This document shows positions 15,703 to 24,783 of a stretch of DNA of 64,000 bases, piece after piece; within the stretch, counting starts at the first letter, position 1; each line of letters starts with the position of its first letter. Origin of the DNA: Streptomyces sp. R21 (GTDB taxonomy: Bacteria; Actinomycetota; Actinomycetes; Streptomycetales; Streptomycetaceae); NCBI RefSeq assembly GCF_041051975.1, contig NZ_CP163435.1, positions 9,826,501-9,890,500 of the forward strand, in the 5' to 3' direction. The notes beneath the pieces were generated by a model. It saw nothing but the letters and a program-made list of their open reading frames with translations, had not been told where the DNA came from and ran no database searches. The position numbers were made by a program, and so were the translations under genes.

Positions 15703-16242
15703 TTAGGACTGGTGGCCGATGTCAAGAGCGTGTTCTTTGAGGAATGCGCCCGCGTGGGCCGCTGCTTCTTGTGCGGTCGCGTAAAGCGTCCCATCGGCGA
15801 CCGTGCCGGATGCGCCATCAGCGCCCTCACCTGTCCAGCGCCAATCACCGGAAGGCGACTGCACCAGCTCGGCAGTCCCTCCGAACAGCGCAAGCGTGCT
15901 TCTGCCCGCTGCCGCAGGTGCCGGGCGGCTGACGGCGTCGGGCCATTTCTTACGGGCGCCCTGCCGGGTGATGCCCCAGACAGCTCCCAGCTGCTCATAA
16001 CTCGCGCCGTACGAGCCAGCGGTTGCTGCCGCCCGCTCCGCCAGCCGCTTGATCTCGACATCCACCACCTTCCAAGCGGCCAGGACGGACAGTGCCACTT
16101 CGACGGGATCCGCTTCCCACATACGGTCCGCGGGCAGCCCGGTCTCTCGGGAGCGGATGGCCGAGGCCAGGGGATTCAAGGCGTCGTACAGGGCCTTGTC
16201 GAGCTGTGCCTGCTCTTCTGGGGTGATCTCAGAGACCATCAT
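15703..16242 (-). CDS. protein with helix-turn-helix-like segment, unknown function
   Basis: 179 residues. The N-terminal half is helical (TPEEQAQLDKALYDALNPLA). Residues about 70-115 contain SYGASYEQLGAVWGITRQGA followed by RKKWPD, resembling a sigma-factor/MarR-type HTH seen in Streptomyces proteins that follow IS elements. The C-terminal part (GDWRWTGEGADGASGTVADG and a Tyr/Ala helix) looks like a small beta hairpin domain. It lies 15 bases from the IS5 remnant, so its neighbourhood was rearranged. Confidence 0.65.
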   Translation of the reverse strand: MMVSEITPEEQAQLDKALYDALNPLASAIRSRETGLPADRMWEADPVEVALSVLAAWKVVDVEIKRLAERAAATAGSYGASYEQLGAVWGITRQGARKKWPDAVSRPAPAAAGRSTLALFGGTAELVQSPSGDWRWTGEGADGASGTVADGTLYATAQEAAAHAGAFLKEHALDIGHQS

Positions 16243-16251
16243 GCGACAACC

Positions 16252-16281
16252 TTAGTTTCCGGAACCGTCAATGTAAACTAA
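16252..16281. promoter_or_regulatory. inverted repeat upstream of the HTH-like gene
   Basis: TTAGTTT (16252-16258) and AAACTAA (16275-16281) form a 7-bp dyad about 10 bases before the start of the gene ending at 15703. The AT-rich arms stand out from the local sequence and may be an operator or promoter element. Confidence 0.35.
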
Positions 16282-16331
16282 AGTGTCCGCGTTGCGTCGG
16301 TTGTACCTCCGCCGCATCGGAGGGGCACGCT

Positions 16332-16583
16332 CTAGGCGTCCCGGGGACTCTGTCCGGAGATCGCGATGCGCGGCCCGGGGCGCCACAACGGCGTAGCTGC
16401 AGCCGTCGGCGGGAGGCGGTCCTCGGGGTGTACGACGTGGCGTAGCGTCACGTCCTGCTCAGTCGGATCCCAGGCGCGGTCCAGTAGCTGCTGTGTCGAT
16501 GCGGCCAACGGTGCGCGCGGCGCGGGCCGCACGTCTTCGGACGGCTCGTTGTCCTTGAGGTCCTTCCGCTGTGTCTTCTGCAC
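16332..16583 (-). CDS. uncertain small ORF after the hydrolase gene
   Basis: An 83-residue frame starts at GTG 16583, 6 bases after the stop of the alpha/beta hydrolase gene on the same strand. It is charged at the N terminus (QKTQRKDLKDNEPSEDVRPA) and Pro/Arg-rich later, with no recognisable domain and no clear ribosome site. It could be a co-transcribed hypothetical protein or chance. Confidence 0.25.
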   Translation of the reverse strand: MQKTQRKDLKDNEPSEDVRPAPRAPLAASTQQLLDRAWDPTEQDVTLRHVVHPEDRLPPTAAATPLWRPGPRIAISGQSPRDA

Positions 16584-16589
16584 CCGTGT

Positions 16590-17258
16590 TCATTCGCCAA
16601 GCAGTAGTGCAGCGACGGCTTCCGGGGCCTCATGCATTGCGTCGTGGCCGGTTGGGAGGTCGTGGACCTGCCACTCGGGATCGGCCTGGAGCCGGGTGCG
16701 GAGTTCAGCGAACGGCGTCCGGTCTTCCCACCCAGAGCAGTAGACGAACTCCCGGCGGGGGACCTGGGCGAGCGTGCCGGTGAGCCGGATCGTCTGCAGG
16801 AACGAGGCGAGGGGATGGGGAAGGCGGCGGGGATCGCCGCCGTCCGGCGGCCGGACGGCGTAGCCGGTGGCCGCAGCGCCGGCGGCGAACACTTCCCGGA
16901 AGTGCTCGTTCGTCGACGACCAGCACGAATCGCCATCGCGCGGTACGTAGGCGTCGAGATGCACCAGTCGTGAGATCCGGCCGTCAGCGCGGTCGGCGGC
17001 GGCGGAGATCACCATCCCGGCGTAGCTGTGGCCGACCAGCGTCGCGCTGGTGATGCGGTGGCGATCGAGGTGCCGCAACACGTCGGCGGCGTGTGTGTCG
17101 AGGTTGGCGGTCGCGACCGTCGCGTTGTCGTCGTCAGGCCGCAGACCGGTCAGGGTCAGGGCGTGAACGGTGTGACCGGCACGCTCCAGCAGCGGAACCA
17201 CCGCCTCGAACGACCAGGAGCCCTTCCAAGCGCCAGGCACAAGGACGAACGTCGCCAT
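16590..17258 (-). CDS. alpha/beta hydrolase (esterase EstC-like)
   Basis: 222 residues; the start at 17258 (MATFVLVPGAWKGSWSFEAV) follows AAGGAGAG. The motif HGAWKGSW-type oxyanion strand, the nucleophile elbow GHSYAG (about 82-87) and the final helix with GHDAMHEAPEAVAALL place it with the alpha/beta hydrolases related to plant methylesterases and salicylate-ester hydrolases. The catalytic His is the one in GHDAM. An AraC-family regulator is encoded divergently 150 bases away and probably controls it. Confidence 0.88.
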   Translation of the reverse strand: MATFVLVPGAWKGSWSFEAVVPLLERAGHTVHALTLTGLRPDDDNATVATANLDTHAADVLRHLDRHRITSATLVGHSYAGMVISAAADRADGRISRLVHLDAYVPRDGDSCWSSTNEHFREVFAAGAAATGYAVRPPDGGDPRRLPHPLASFLQTIRLTGTLAQVPRREFVYCSGWEDRTPFAELRTRLQADPEWQVHDLPTGHDAMHEAPEAVAALLLGE

Positions 17259-17411
17259 GCGTCTCTCCTTCTCTCTCAAGCCGCGGCATCGAGGCGAACT
17301 GCCTGGATGCCATGTGGTGCGGTCGGGCGCTCCGCGTGGCTGAAGACCACTCCATATGAAGGAAGTTTCACCGGGTCAGGGTGTGGCTTGCTACCGCTAC
17401 GATGCCAACTG

Positions 17412-18257
17412 ATGCCTGTTCACCGCCAACCTCGCCAGATCGCCGGTGCGACGTCGTACATGTGGCCGTCCGGCGGGCGCCACCTCTGGCCGTCCGGCGA
17501 AACAAGCACAGTGCAGTCGCACGCACGGGGACACCTGGTGTATGCCGCCAGCGGCGTCCTGGCAGTTCATGCCGAGCACGGCACGTCGATCGTTCCCGCC
17601 AACCGGGTCGCCTGGACCCCCGCCGGATTCACGCACTACCACCGCGCCCACGGCGACACCGATATGCGGATCGTCTTCCTGGCGGCATCCCTCGCCCGGC
17701 TCGTCCCGGACCACCCCGCCGTGTTCCTGGCCTCCGGCCTCGCCCGCGAAGTCCTGCTCGCCCTGACCGGCCCTCGCAACTACGACGACGCCGCACCCGG
17801 CTACAGCCGCTCAGCGCGCTCCCGCCTCCTGCGAGTCCTTGTCGATGAACTCCGAGCAGCCCCCGAACAGCCACTGCACCTGCCGGAGCCACGGGACGAC
17901 CGACTGCAGGCCATTGCCCGGATGCTGTACGAGAATCCGGCGGACAACGCCACCCTGGCCGAACTCGGGAAGACGATCGGAGCCAGCTCCCGCACCCTCA
18001 GCCGGCTGTTGCACAACGAACTCGGCATGACCTTCTACGAGTGGCGCACGCAGCTGCGCATCCATCACGCACTCGTGCTCCTCGCCGACGGCCACGACAC
18101 CATCCGAACCGCCTACGCCTGCGGATGGGCCAATCCCAGCAGCTTCATCGCAGCATTCACCAACATCATCGGAACGACCCCGGGCCGCTACCGAACCAGC
18201 AGCCAGACCACCGCCCACGCGGCTCAACTCCCGACGGTGGCCAAGTCCTCGGGCTGA
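17412..18257 (+). CDS. AraC-family transcriptional regulator
   Basis: ATG 17412 gives 281 residues (an open frame upstream runs antisense to the hydrolase and was ignored). The N-terminal cupin-like sensor (about 25-150) contains GHLVYAASGVLAVHAEHGTS and PANRVAWTPAGFTHYHRAHG. The C-terminal pair of HTHs (about 170-265) ends with FIAAFTNIIGTTPGRYR, the family signature. It resembles NimR/RipA-type regulators of neighbouring transporters or enzymes and is divergent from the alpha/beta hydrolase, its likely target. Confidence 0.9.
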   Translation: MPVHRQPRQIAGATSYMWPSGGRHLWPSGETSTVQSHARGHLVYAASGVLAVHAEHGTSIVPANRVAWTPAGFTHYHRAHGDTDMRIVFLAASLARLVPDHPAVFLASGLAREVLLALTGPRNYDDAAPGYSRSARSRLLRVLVDELRAAPEQPLHLPEPRDDRLQAIARMLYENPADNATLAELGKTIGASSRTLSRLLHNELGMTFYEWRTQLRIHHALVLLADGHDTIRTAYACGWANPSSFIAAFTNIIGTTPGRYRTSSQTTAHAAQLPTVAKSSG

Positions 18258-18379
18258 TCTGTCAGACATGTGCTCCTCATGGGCGGCGGCCCGGCGCGGT
18301 CGGTCAGAACCTCCGGGCCGGGCAGGAAGCCCTCCCTTCCGCCCCCTTCCGTCATCTGTCCCGCTCGGATCCTGCAGGG

Positions 18380-19159
18380 TCAGCCCGTCGTTACATCGAG
18401 GTAGTCGCCAACGGCGTTGGCTGATCCGGTTGTGCTGGTCCCGCCGAAGCTCCAGCGCCAGTAGCCGTCCGAGGAGGCGGTCGTGGTGGTCTTGAGCGCG
18501 CCGCCGACACCGCTGGTCACGGTCTTCACGGTGCTGTACGTGGTGGTGCCGGCCTTGCGGAACTGCAGCTTCACCGACTGGCCCGTGTAGCCGCCGTAGG
18601 TGCCGTTGTCCCAGTTGGCGCGGCTGAGGGTGCCCTTGATGGTGATGGTCTTGCCCGCTGCCACCGGCTCGGGGGAGGCGTCGGCGGTCAGTTTGGCGGC
18701 ACGTTTCATCAAGAAAGTGCCCGCGCTGTCCTTCTGGATGTAGTCGAAGTCGTTGGCGTCCACGGACGTCCAGACGTGCCAGGTACCGGCGTTCGCATTG
18801 ATGAGGGTCACGTTGGGGTCGACGGTGATGCTGGCGGTGCAGGTGGAGGCGGTGACGCTGCCCGGGACAGCGGTGCAGGTCAGCGGAGTGTCGGAACCGG
18901 GCCCCGCGAATCCGTCGGGGTTGTCGAACGGCCCGTGGTAGAGCCATCCGTAGGCTTCCTTGATTCCGGAGTTGTCGCTGCTGGTGATGCTGAGCGTGAA
19001 CGTCTTCGTCGCGACTGCGCCGACCACGACCGACTTGCCGTTGTTGACGACGACTTGGACGACCTGAGTGTCCCCTTGGCCTGCGTCGGCGGGAGTCGCG
19101 GTGGGGGCGGACAGGGCCAGGGCGCCCGTCAGGGCAGCGACGGCGGAGTGTATGAACAT
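18380..19159 (-). CDS. secreted Ig-like beta-domain protein, unknown function
   Basis: Start at 19159 (MFIHSAVAALTGALALSAPT) after GAGGACAT; 259 residues with a short Sec signal cleaved near ADAG. The mature protein is Thr/Ser/Gly-rich and beta-stranded, with two cysteines (LTCTAVPG, STCTAS) forming a probable disulfide, and a C-terminal Ig-like unit (TADASPEPVAAGKTITIKGT through LQFRKAGTTTYSTVKTV) of the kind found in Streptomyces calcium-binding or repeat proteins. Upstream in-frame codons lack a signal and were rejected. Confidence 0.7.
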   Translation of the reverse strand: MFIHSAVAALTGALALSAPTATPADAGQGDTQVVQVVVNNGKSVVVGAVATKTFTLSITSSDNSGIKEAYGWLYHGPFDNPDGFAGPGSDTPLTCTAVPGSVTASTCTASITVDPNVTLINANAGTWHVWTSVDANDFDYIQKDSAGTFLMKRAAKLTADASPEPVAAGKTITIKGTLSRANWDNGTYGGYTGQSVKLQFRKAGTTTYSTVKTVTSGVGGALKTTTTASSDGYWRWSFGGTSTTGSANAVGDYLDVTTG

Positions 19160-19477
19160 ATGTCCTCGTAAGGGAGAGTTGTCCGCCCGAGCAGGGGCCG
19201 AATCTGATCGAATAGTAGGTGCGGATCCCACCATCGGCCCCCGGTCACGAAAGTCTGTGCAAGGAAAGACGGCGATGGGGTCTATGGCCCGCGTCGCGCC
19301 GCCATCTGACCGCTCGTCATCGCGGACTCCCGGCGCCACCCGGGCAGGACGACCCGGCGGGGACGAACGTGCGGTCGGGGGAGCGGAACGGTGGCCTTAG
19401 CCGGGCTTTGGCGCTGCTGGTCAGGATGAGGGTTCCGGCCTGTTGGGGCGGGTTGACGGGGGAGGGAAAGAGGCGAT

Positions 19478-19735
19478 GTGGCAATGGGGCGTCGAGTGTG
19501 GATTTGGGTGCGAGGTGAAGTAAAGGGTCTGGGGCCGGCGTTGGGGGCACTCGGTGTGTCATTTGGGGCGCTGCTTCCGCTGGGCTGGCTGTGGGAAAGC
19601 GAGCTGAGGCCGGATGACGGAGGTGGGGAGTCGGTTGGATCCGGGCCGGGGCCGGGGCATCCTGAGCGGCTCGTGGCGGGGGTGCCGCTGACACCGGCGG
19701 AGGAACAACTGTGGAGCCAGCTGGTCGACCGGTGA
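19478..19735 (+). CDS. small protein resembling the DUF6059 family
   Basis: 85 residues from GTG 19478 (or ATG 19484) after GGAGGGAAAGAGG. A short hydrophobic N-terminal helix (ALGALGVSFGALLPLGWLW) is followed by GPGHPERLVAGVPLTPAEEQ and LWSQL. The block GHPERL...PLTP.E..L matches what I recall of DUF6059 small proteins of Streptomyces, a family of unknown function. Assignment rests on that memory of the motif. Confidence 0.5.
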   Translation: MAMGRRVWIWVRGEVKGLGPALGALGVSFGALLPLGWLWESELRPDDGGGESVGSGPGPGHPERLVAGVPLTPAEEQLWSQLVDR

Positions 19736-20340
19736 CGCGTTGCATTGATTGAGCAGGCGCCGGGGTGAGGGGTGGCCGATGAGCATGGCGGCCGTCCATC
19801 CCGATGTGCCGTTGACAGACCTCCACCTGGCGCTCGGCTGACCGATTTTCCACGCGTTCGGTGCGCTCATCCGCATGAGATTCATCGACGCGTAAGGTCG
19901 GCCGGGCTCGGTGGTGGTGGAGCAACTCCGCCGGAAGGCACGGATGCTCGGTGGCGGCACCCTTGCCCTGCACTCCCGGCAAGCGCGCATCAGCCGATCG
20001 CGTCCGCCCCGCACCACAGCCCGAGGCTCTCCCGCATGTCCTCACGTTGTGCCCGGACGAGGACGTGGCCGCCCTGAACGAGGACCTGGAGAACTGCTCG
20101 TTCACAGAGCGAGTGGCCTCAAGAACCCTCACGACCGGCCTCCAGGGGAGCCCCGACCTGTGGTCGTCATGGGCCACCCGTGCGGCGGCACCACCACCCC
20201 GTGAACCGTGGCCCACACCCCCCGGCGTACGGGACAGTGCTGCCCGCGCTCACCCGCTGGGATGGATTTTCTGCGTCCGGTGAGTGCAACGCCGCTGGTG
20301 GCGGCCGCTGGTGTGCGCGTCCGGCGGAAGGCTGTCGCAC
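19736..20340. other. 605-base stretch without a convincing gene
   Basis: The plus-strand frame 19951-20283 contains the protein-like segment HVLTLCPDEDVAALNEDLEN followed by CSFTERVASRTL but has no good start or recognisable family. It may be the eroded end of a lost gene. The rest shows no feature. Confidence 0.3.
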
Positions 20341-22377
20341 ATGCTCACAGCTCATGTGCGACCGACGCGGCGTCGACACAGCGAACCCCGGCGGTCCTTC
20401 CTGGCCCGGGCCGGCACGGTCGCGGCGACTGTCCTGGCACTCGTCGTGACCCTTCCCGGCATCGCGGCCGCGGCCCCGGGGGACCTGGATCCCACCTTCA
20501 GCGGCGACGGCAAGGTGCTCACCCGCCTCGCCGACGACGATCAGGCCAACGACGTGGCGGTGCAGTCCGACGGAAAGATCGTCTCCGTCGGCTCCTCCGC
20601 CGACTACTCCGCGGTGGAGAGCCGCTTCGCGCTGACCCGCCACAACCCCGACGGAACCCCGGACACCAGCTTCGGCGACGGTGGCACGGTGACGACCGCC
20701 GTCAACAACATGGACCCGGACCTCCAGTGGAGCGAGGCCCACGCCGTGGCGCTGCAGTCCGACGGCAAGATCGTCGTGGCGGGCAGCAGCTGGCGCGGGT
20801 CCGAGAACTGCTGCTGGTTCACGGTGGCCCGCTACAACACCGACGGCACGCTGGACTCGAGCTTCGGCGGCGACGGCAGGGTGTTCACCGACTTCGGCAG
20901 CCCGGACGAGGCCCAGGACGTGGCGGTGCAGCCCGACGGCAAGATCGTGGCCGCCGGTACTACCGGCGGCTCGGTCGCGGTGGCCCGCTACAACGCGGAC
21001 GGCTCCCCGGACACGAGTTTCGGCGGCGGCGACGGCCAGGTGAGCAACGACCCGGCGCCCGATCTGCCGGAGGAGGGCGGCGACGGGCGCACCCTGGCGC
21101 TCCAGCCCGACGGAAAGATCGTGGTCGGGGGCGAGGTCGGGACGACCCGCTTCGACTTCGTCCTGCTGCGCTACACCGCGAACGGCACCCTGGACACGAG
21201 CTTCAGCGGCGACGGCATCGAGCGTACCGACTTCGGTGCCTACGAGTCCGTGGAGGCGCTGGCCGTCCAGTCCGACGGCAGGATCGTCGCCGCCGGCGCC
21301 AGTGACGGCCGGGTCGCGCTGGCCCGCTACACCACGAGCGGTGCCCTGGACCCGAGCTTCGACGGTGACGGAAAGGTCCTCAACTCCAACAGCGGCGCTG
21401 CGGACATGCGGCTTCAGCCGGCCGACGGTCGGATCGTCGTCGTCGGCGGCAACGGCGACTTCCAGGTCCAGCGCTACAACTCCGACGGCAGCCCGGACAG
21501 CGGCTTCGGCACCGCAGGCGCCGCGACCGCGGACTTCGGTGGCAGCGACGCCGCCGGTGGAGTGGCCCTCCAGCCCGACGGCAAGATCGTCGCGGCTGGC
21601 CGGGGTGGACCGGACAGCGGCTTCGCCCTGGCCCGTTTCCAGGGTGGCGGGAGCACGCCGCCGCCACCGGTCGGCGTGGATCTGTCGGTGACGAAGTCCG
21701 GTCCCACCACGGTCAGCATCGGTGACCGGCCCTCCTACACGGTGCGGGTGACCAACACCAGCACCACGACCGCCGCCACCAATGTCTCCCTGTCCGACAC
21801 CATCAGCGGCGTCGCCGCCTCGGTCGTCTCGGCGACCACCACCTCGGGGACCTGCACCAACACCGCCACCGGCGCGAGCTGTTCCCTGGGCACCCTCGCC
21901 CCCGGAGCCACCGCCACGGTGACGGTCGCCGCCGAGCCCCGGGCCACCGGCACCCTCACCAACCGGGCCGCGGTCACCGCCACGCCGAGCGACCCGAACG
22001 CGGGCAACAACGCCGCCACGGCGACCACGACGGTCAACAACGCCCGCGGCTGCACCCGCATCGGCACCAGCGGCAACGACACCATCACCGGCACCTACAA
22101 CAACGACGTGATCTGCGCCCTCGGAGGCGACGACACCGTCGACGCGAGCTACGGCAACGACACCGTCCACGGTGGATACGGCAACGACCGCCTCGATGGT
22201 GGATACGGCAACGACACCCTCAACGGGGGCCCCGGCAACGACAACCTGATCGGCAACTACGGCACCGACAACCTCAACACCGTCGACAACGTCTCCGGCA
22301 ACGACACCGCCAACGGCGGCTACAACACGGACACCTGCACGACGGACTCGGGCGACATCCGCATCAGCTGTCCCTGA
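20341..22377 (+). CDS. secreted delta-60 repeat protein with DUF11 and RTX-like C-terminal repeats
   Basis: ATG 20341 gives 678 residues with a signal peptide (FLARAGTVAATVLALVVTLP). From about 48 to 440 there are eight degenerate repeats of roughly 50 residues built on VAVQSDGKIVVAG and NPDGTLDTSFGGDG, the delta-60 (NHL-like, probable beta-propeller) repeat. About 445-560 is a DUF11/CARDB-like domain (VDLSVTKSGPTTVSIGDRPS). The last 110 residues carry GNDTI, YGNDTVHGGYGNDRL and GGPGNDNL nonapeptide-like repeats, close to RTX calcium-binding units. It is probably a secreted or wall-associated adhesin; no catalytic motif is present. Confidence 0.88.
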   Translation: MLTAHVRPTRRRHSEPRRSFLARAGTVAATVLALVVTLPGIAAAAPGDLDPTFSGDGKVLTRLADDDQANDVAVQSDGKIVSVGSSADYSAVESRFALTRHNPDGTPDTSFGDGGTVTTAVNNMDPDLQWSEAHAVALQSDGKIVVAGSSWRGSENCCWFTVARYNTDGTLDSSFGGDGRVFTDFGSPDEAQDVAVQPDGKIVAAGTTGGSVAVARYNADGSPDTSFGGGDGQVSNDPAPDLPEEGGDGRTLALQPDGKIVVGGEVGTTRFDFVLLRYTANGTLDTSFSGDGIERTDFGAYESVEALAVQSDGRIVAAGASDGRVALARYTTSGALDPSFDGDGKVLNSNSGAADMRLQPADGRIVVVGGNGDFQVQRYNSDGSPDSGFGTAGAATADFGGSDAAGGVALQPDGKIVAAGRGGPDSGFALARFQGGGSTPPPPVGVDLSVTKSGPTTVSIGDRPSYTVRVTNTSTTTAATNVSLSDTISGVAASVVSATTTSGTCTNTATGASCSLGTLAPGATATVTVAAEPRATGTLTNRAAVTATPSDPNAGNNAATATTTVNNARGCTRIGTSGNDTITGTYNNDVICALGGDDTVDASYGNDTVHGGYGNDRLDGGYGNDTLNGGPGNDNLIGNYGTDNLNTVDNVSGNDTANGGYNTDTCTTDSGDIRISCP

Positions 22378-22399
22378 CCCGCACGGTACGCATGCGACA

Positions 22400-22429
22400 C
22401 GGGCCCCGCACCACGACGTGCGGGGCCCG
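22400..22429 (+). terminator. terminator after the delta-60 protein gene
   Basis: CGGGCCCCGCAC (22400-22411) pairs perfectly with GTGCGGGGCCCG (22418-22429), a 12-bp GC stem with a 6-base loop, between convergent genes. Confidence 0.8.
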
Positions 22430-22536
22430 GCGTCGTCACGCCGCGCTCACCTCTCTTGCCGAGGCTCAACAGAGTCTGCTGGGGGCGCAGTTGAACCGCG
22501 CACACCGTCCCAGACGCCTCGTGGCCACGATCCTGT

Positions 22537-24783
22537 TCAGGGATCGGTCGACTGATCAACAGCTGACTCGCCCAGCGTCTCCTGCCACTCGGCGAGCTGG
22601 TGCCGGGCGGCGAGGGTGTCGGGGTGGTCTTCGCCCAGCACTCGCACCAGGTCCTGCAGCAGATCGGCGTACGCGGCCGCGGCGCCCGCCGCATTTCCCG
22701 ATTCACCCTGCCGCCAGGCCAGCTGGTAGCGGGTATGCAGGGTGTATTGGTGGTCTTCGCCCAGGATGCGTACCAGGTCCGGGAGCAGGTCGGCGTACGC
22801 GGCGGCGGCGCCGGCCCCGTCGCCCGCCTCCTCCCGCCACCGGGCCAGGTTGAGGCGGTTGGTCAGTGTGCTGCGGTGGTCCGCGCCCAGCACGCGCAGT
22901 TGGTCGGCCAGCAGTTCGGCGTGCGCGGCAACGGCACCGGCCGCGTCTCCCGCCTCTCCCCGCCAGTGGGCCAGCTGACGGCGGGTGGTGAGGGTGTCAC
23001 GGTGATTCTCGCCGAGGACCCGCGCCCGGTCCGGCAGCAGTTGGGCATAGGCGTCTGCGGCACCGTCCGCATCTCCTGCGACGCCTCGGCAGTAGGCGAA
23101 GCCATGCCGGGTGCTCAGGGTGTCGGGGTGGTCCGCGCCCAGCACGCGCAGTTGGTCGGCCAGTAGTTCGGTGTACGCGGCGACAGCACCGCCCGCGTCT
23201 CCCGCCGCCAGCTGCCACCAGGCCAGATCCCTGCGGGCGACGAGGTTGTCGGGGTGGTTGGGGCCGAGGTGGCGGTTGGTGCGGTTCACCAGGTGCTGGA
23301 AGTGGGTGGTGGCGTTGTCCACCTGGCCGCTGTAACCGAGGCTTTCGCCGAGGCGGTACAGCACGGCATGGGCGTGTGGCCGGTACAGGGCGTCTTCGGC
23401 GTGGTGAGTCAGGGCGTTGGTGTTGGCGCGCAGGGCCTGGGCGAGGGCGGTATCGCGTTCGATCTCGGGCCAGGCGGCCCTGAGGGCATCGGCGGCGGTG
23501 CGGGCGGTTTGGTCGCGCTGGTCGGGGGTGAGCGTGTCGCGGACCGCGCGCTGGACGAGCTGGTGGACACGGACCGCGGTCTGGGGCGTGGTGGGGGTGT
23601 GCTCGATGAGGCTGAGTCGGCGCAGCGCGCTCAGGGCCGTGCGGGCATCGCGCTCCGCCACCTCATGGTGGGCCGGTGCGCCGGCCGACGGGCCCGGCGC
23701 GTCGAGGCGGGTGCGGTGATGGGCGAGGTAGGTGCGGGCGGGGAGGCTGGTGAGGACGGGTTCGGGGATGCCGTTGGCGTCGAGGAAGGCGGCGAGCTGG
23801 AGCAGAGGGCGGGCCAGCCCTGCCGGGCGCAGGCGGTCGGCGTGTGCGATGGACAGGGACCAGGTGGCGGCGACCGCCCGGGCTTGCCCGTCGGGCAGGG
23901 CCGCAGGCGCGGCGTCGCGAAGCGCGGTGGTGCGGTCGGCCAGCAGCTGCCGGTAGTCGGCTGCCGGGGTGCCGGTGTCGGTGAGGTAGGCGGCGGCCTG
24001 GGAGAGGGCCAGTGGCAGGTGTCCGAGGTCGTGGGCGAGGGCGGCGAGTTGCCCGGCCGGCGCGGTGACCGGGCGTAGGGCGTTGGTGAGGTAGGCGAGG
24101 GATTCAGCGGGGGTGAAGACGCCGACGAGGATGAGGTGACGGCCGGTGGTCAGGGCGGCTTCCTGGCGGCGGGTGGTGACCAGGGTCCGGCCAGTGGGGC
24201 TGAGCGGGGGCCACAGGCCGGTGAGGTCCGCCGGGTCGGCTACGTCGTCCACGACCACCAGCCAACGGCAGGGGCGCTGCCCCGCCTTGGGCTCCAGCCA
24301 GGCCAGGAATGCGGTGGCAGCCCGTGAGGGGTCGGCCGGGTCGGCGCCGAGCAGCTCGGCGGCGGCCTGCGCGTAGCCGGTGATGATGCCGGCGGCAGTG
24401 GTCGCGGTGATCCATACCAGTACGTCCAGGTCACCGGCCTGCCAGGCGGTACGGGCGTAGTCCGCGGCGAGCTGGGTTTTGCCGACTCCGCCCAGACCCA
24501 CCACCACCCCCGCCGGTGCGGCCTGGACGACCGGCCCGGCATTGTCGCGGCCGAGCGCCGCAGCCAGACGGGCGACCTCGGCTCGGTCCTGGAAACCGGC
24601 CGCCCGCGGGGGGACGGTTCCGACCTGATGTGGCCACGAAGCCGGCGACGGGCGTGCGTAGTGATTGTTCTCGACGAGCTTGCCCACGACAGGGCCATGG
24701 AACGTGCTGCGGCGAAAATCGAACCTGTCTCCGCCGACACTGCCCGCGTCCGCGTTGCTCTCCAGGGACTGCCTGCGTTCCAC
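22537..24783 (-). CDS. STAND ATPase: NB-ARC domain with C-terminal TPR repeats
   Basis: 748 residues. The N-terminal 60 residues (FDFRRSTFHGPVVGKLVENN, then PASWPHQVGTVPPRA) form a short segment seen before many actinomycete NB-ARC proteins. Walker A is GLGGVGKT (96-103), Walker B LVVVDDV (174-180), followed by the sensor TTRR and the GLPLAL-like LPLALSQAAAYL. From about 480 to 735 there are six TPR units of 42 residues based on VLGADHPDTLSTRHGFAYCR and GDAAGAVAAYAELL. STAND proteins of this form are regulators or conflict/defence sensors that oligomerise on ligand binding. No obvious effector (nuclease, protease, TIR) is fused, and no partner gene is adjacent. Confidence 0.9.
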   Translation of the reverse strand: MERRQSLESNADAGSVGGDRFDFRRSTFHGPVVGKLVENNHYARPSPASWPHQVGTVPPRAAGFQDRAEVARLAAALGRDNAGPVVQAAPAGVVVGLGGVGKTQLAADYARTAWQAGDLDVLVWITATTAAGIITGYAQAAAELLGADPADPSRAATAFLAWLEPKAGQRPCRWLVVVDDVADPADLTGLWPPLSPTGRTLVTTRRQEAALTTGRHLILVGVFTPAESLAYLTNALRPVTAPAGQLAALAHDLGHLPLALSQAAAYLTDTGTPAADYRQLLADRTTALRDAAPAALPDGQARAVAATWSLSIAHADRLRPAGLARPLLQLAAFLDANGIPEPVLTSLPARTYLAHHRTRLDAPGPSAGAPAHHEVAERDARTALSALRRLSLIEHTPTTPQTAVRVHQLVQRAVRDTLTPDQRDQTARTAADALRAAWPEIERDTALAQALRANTNALTHHAEDALYRPHAHAVLYRLGESLGYSGQVDNATTHFQHLVNRTNRHLGPNHPDNLVARRDLAWWQLAAGDAGGAVAAYTELLADQLRVLGADHPDTLSTRHGFAYCRGVAGDADGAADAYAQLLPDRARVLGENHRDTLTTRRQLAHWRGEAGDAAGAVAAHAELLADQLRVLGADHRSTLTNRLNLARWREEAGDGAGAAAAYADLLPDLVRILGEDHQYTLHTRYQLAWRQGESGNAAGAAAAYADLLQDLVRVLGEDHPDTLAARHQLAEWQETLGESAVDQSTDP

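Noticed and set aside
19317..20216. 300-codon minus-strand ORF
   Set aside because: It overlaps the small DUF6059-like gene, is Pro/Arg/His-rich and has no recognisable domain.
20167..22170. Minus-strand ORF of 667 codons opposite the delta-60 gene
   Set aside because: It mirrors the repeats of the real gene and consists of Gly/Val/Arg low complexity.
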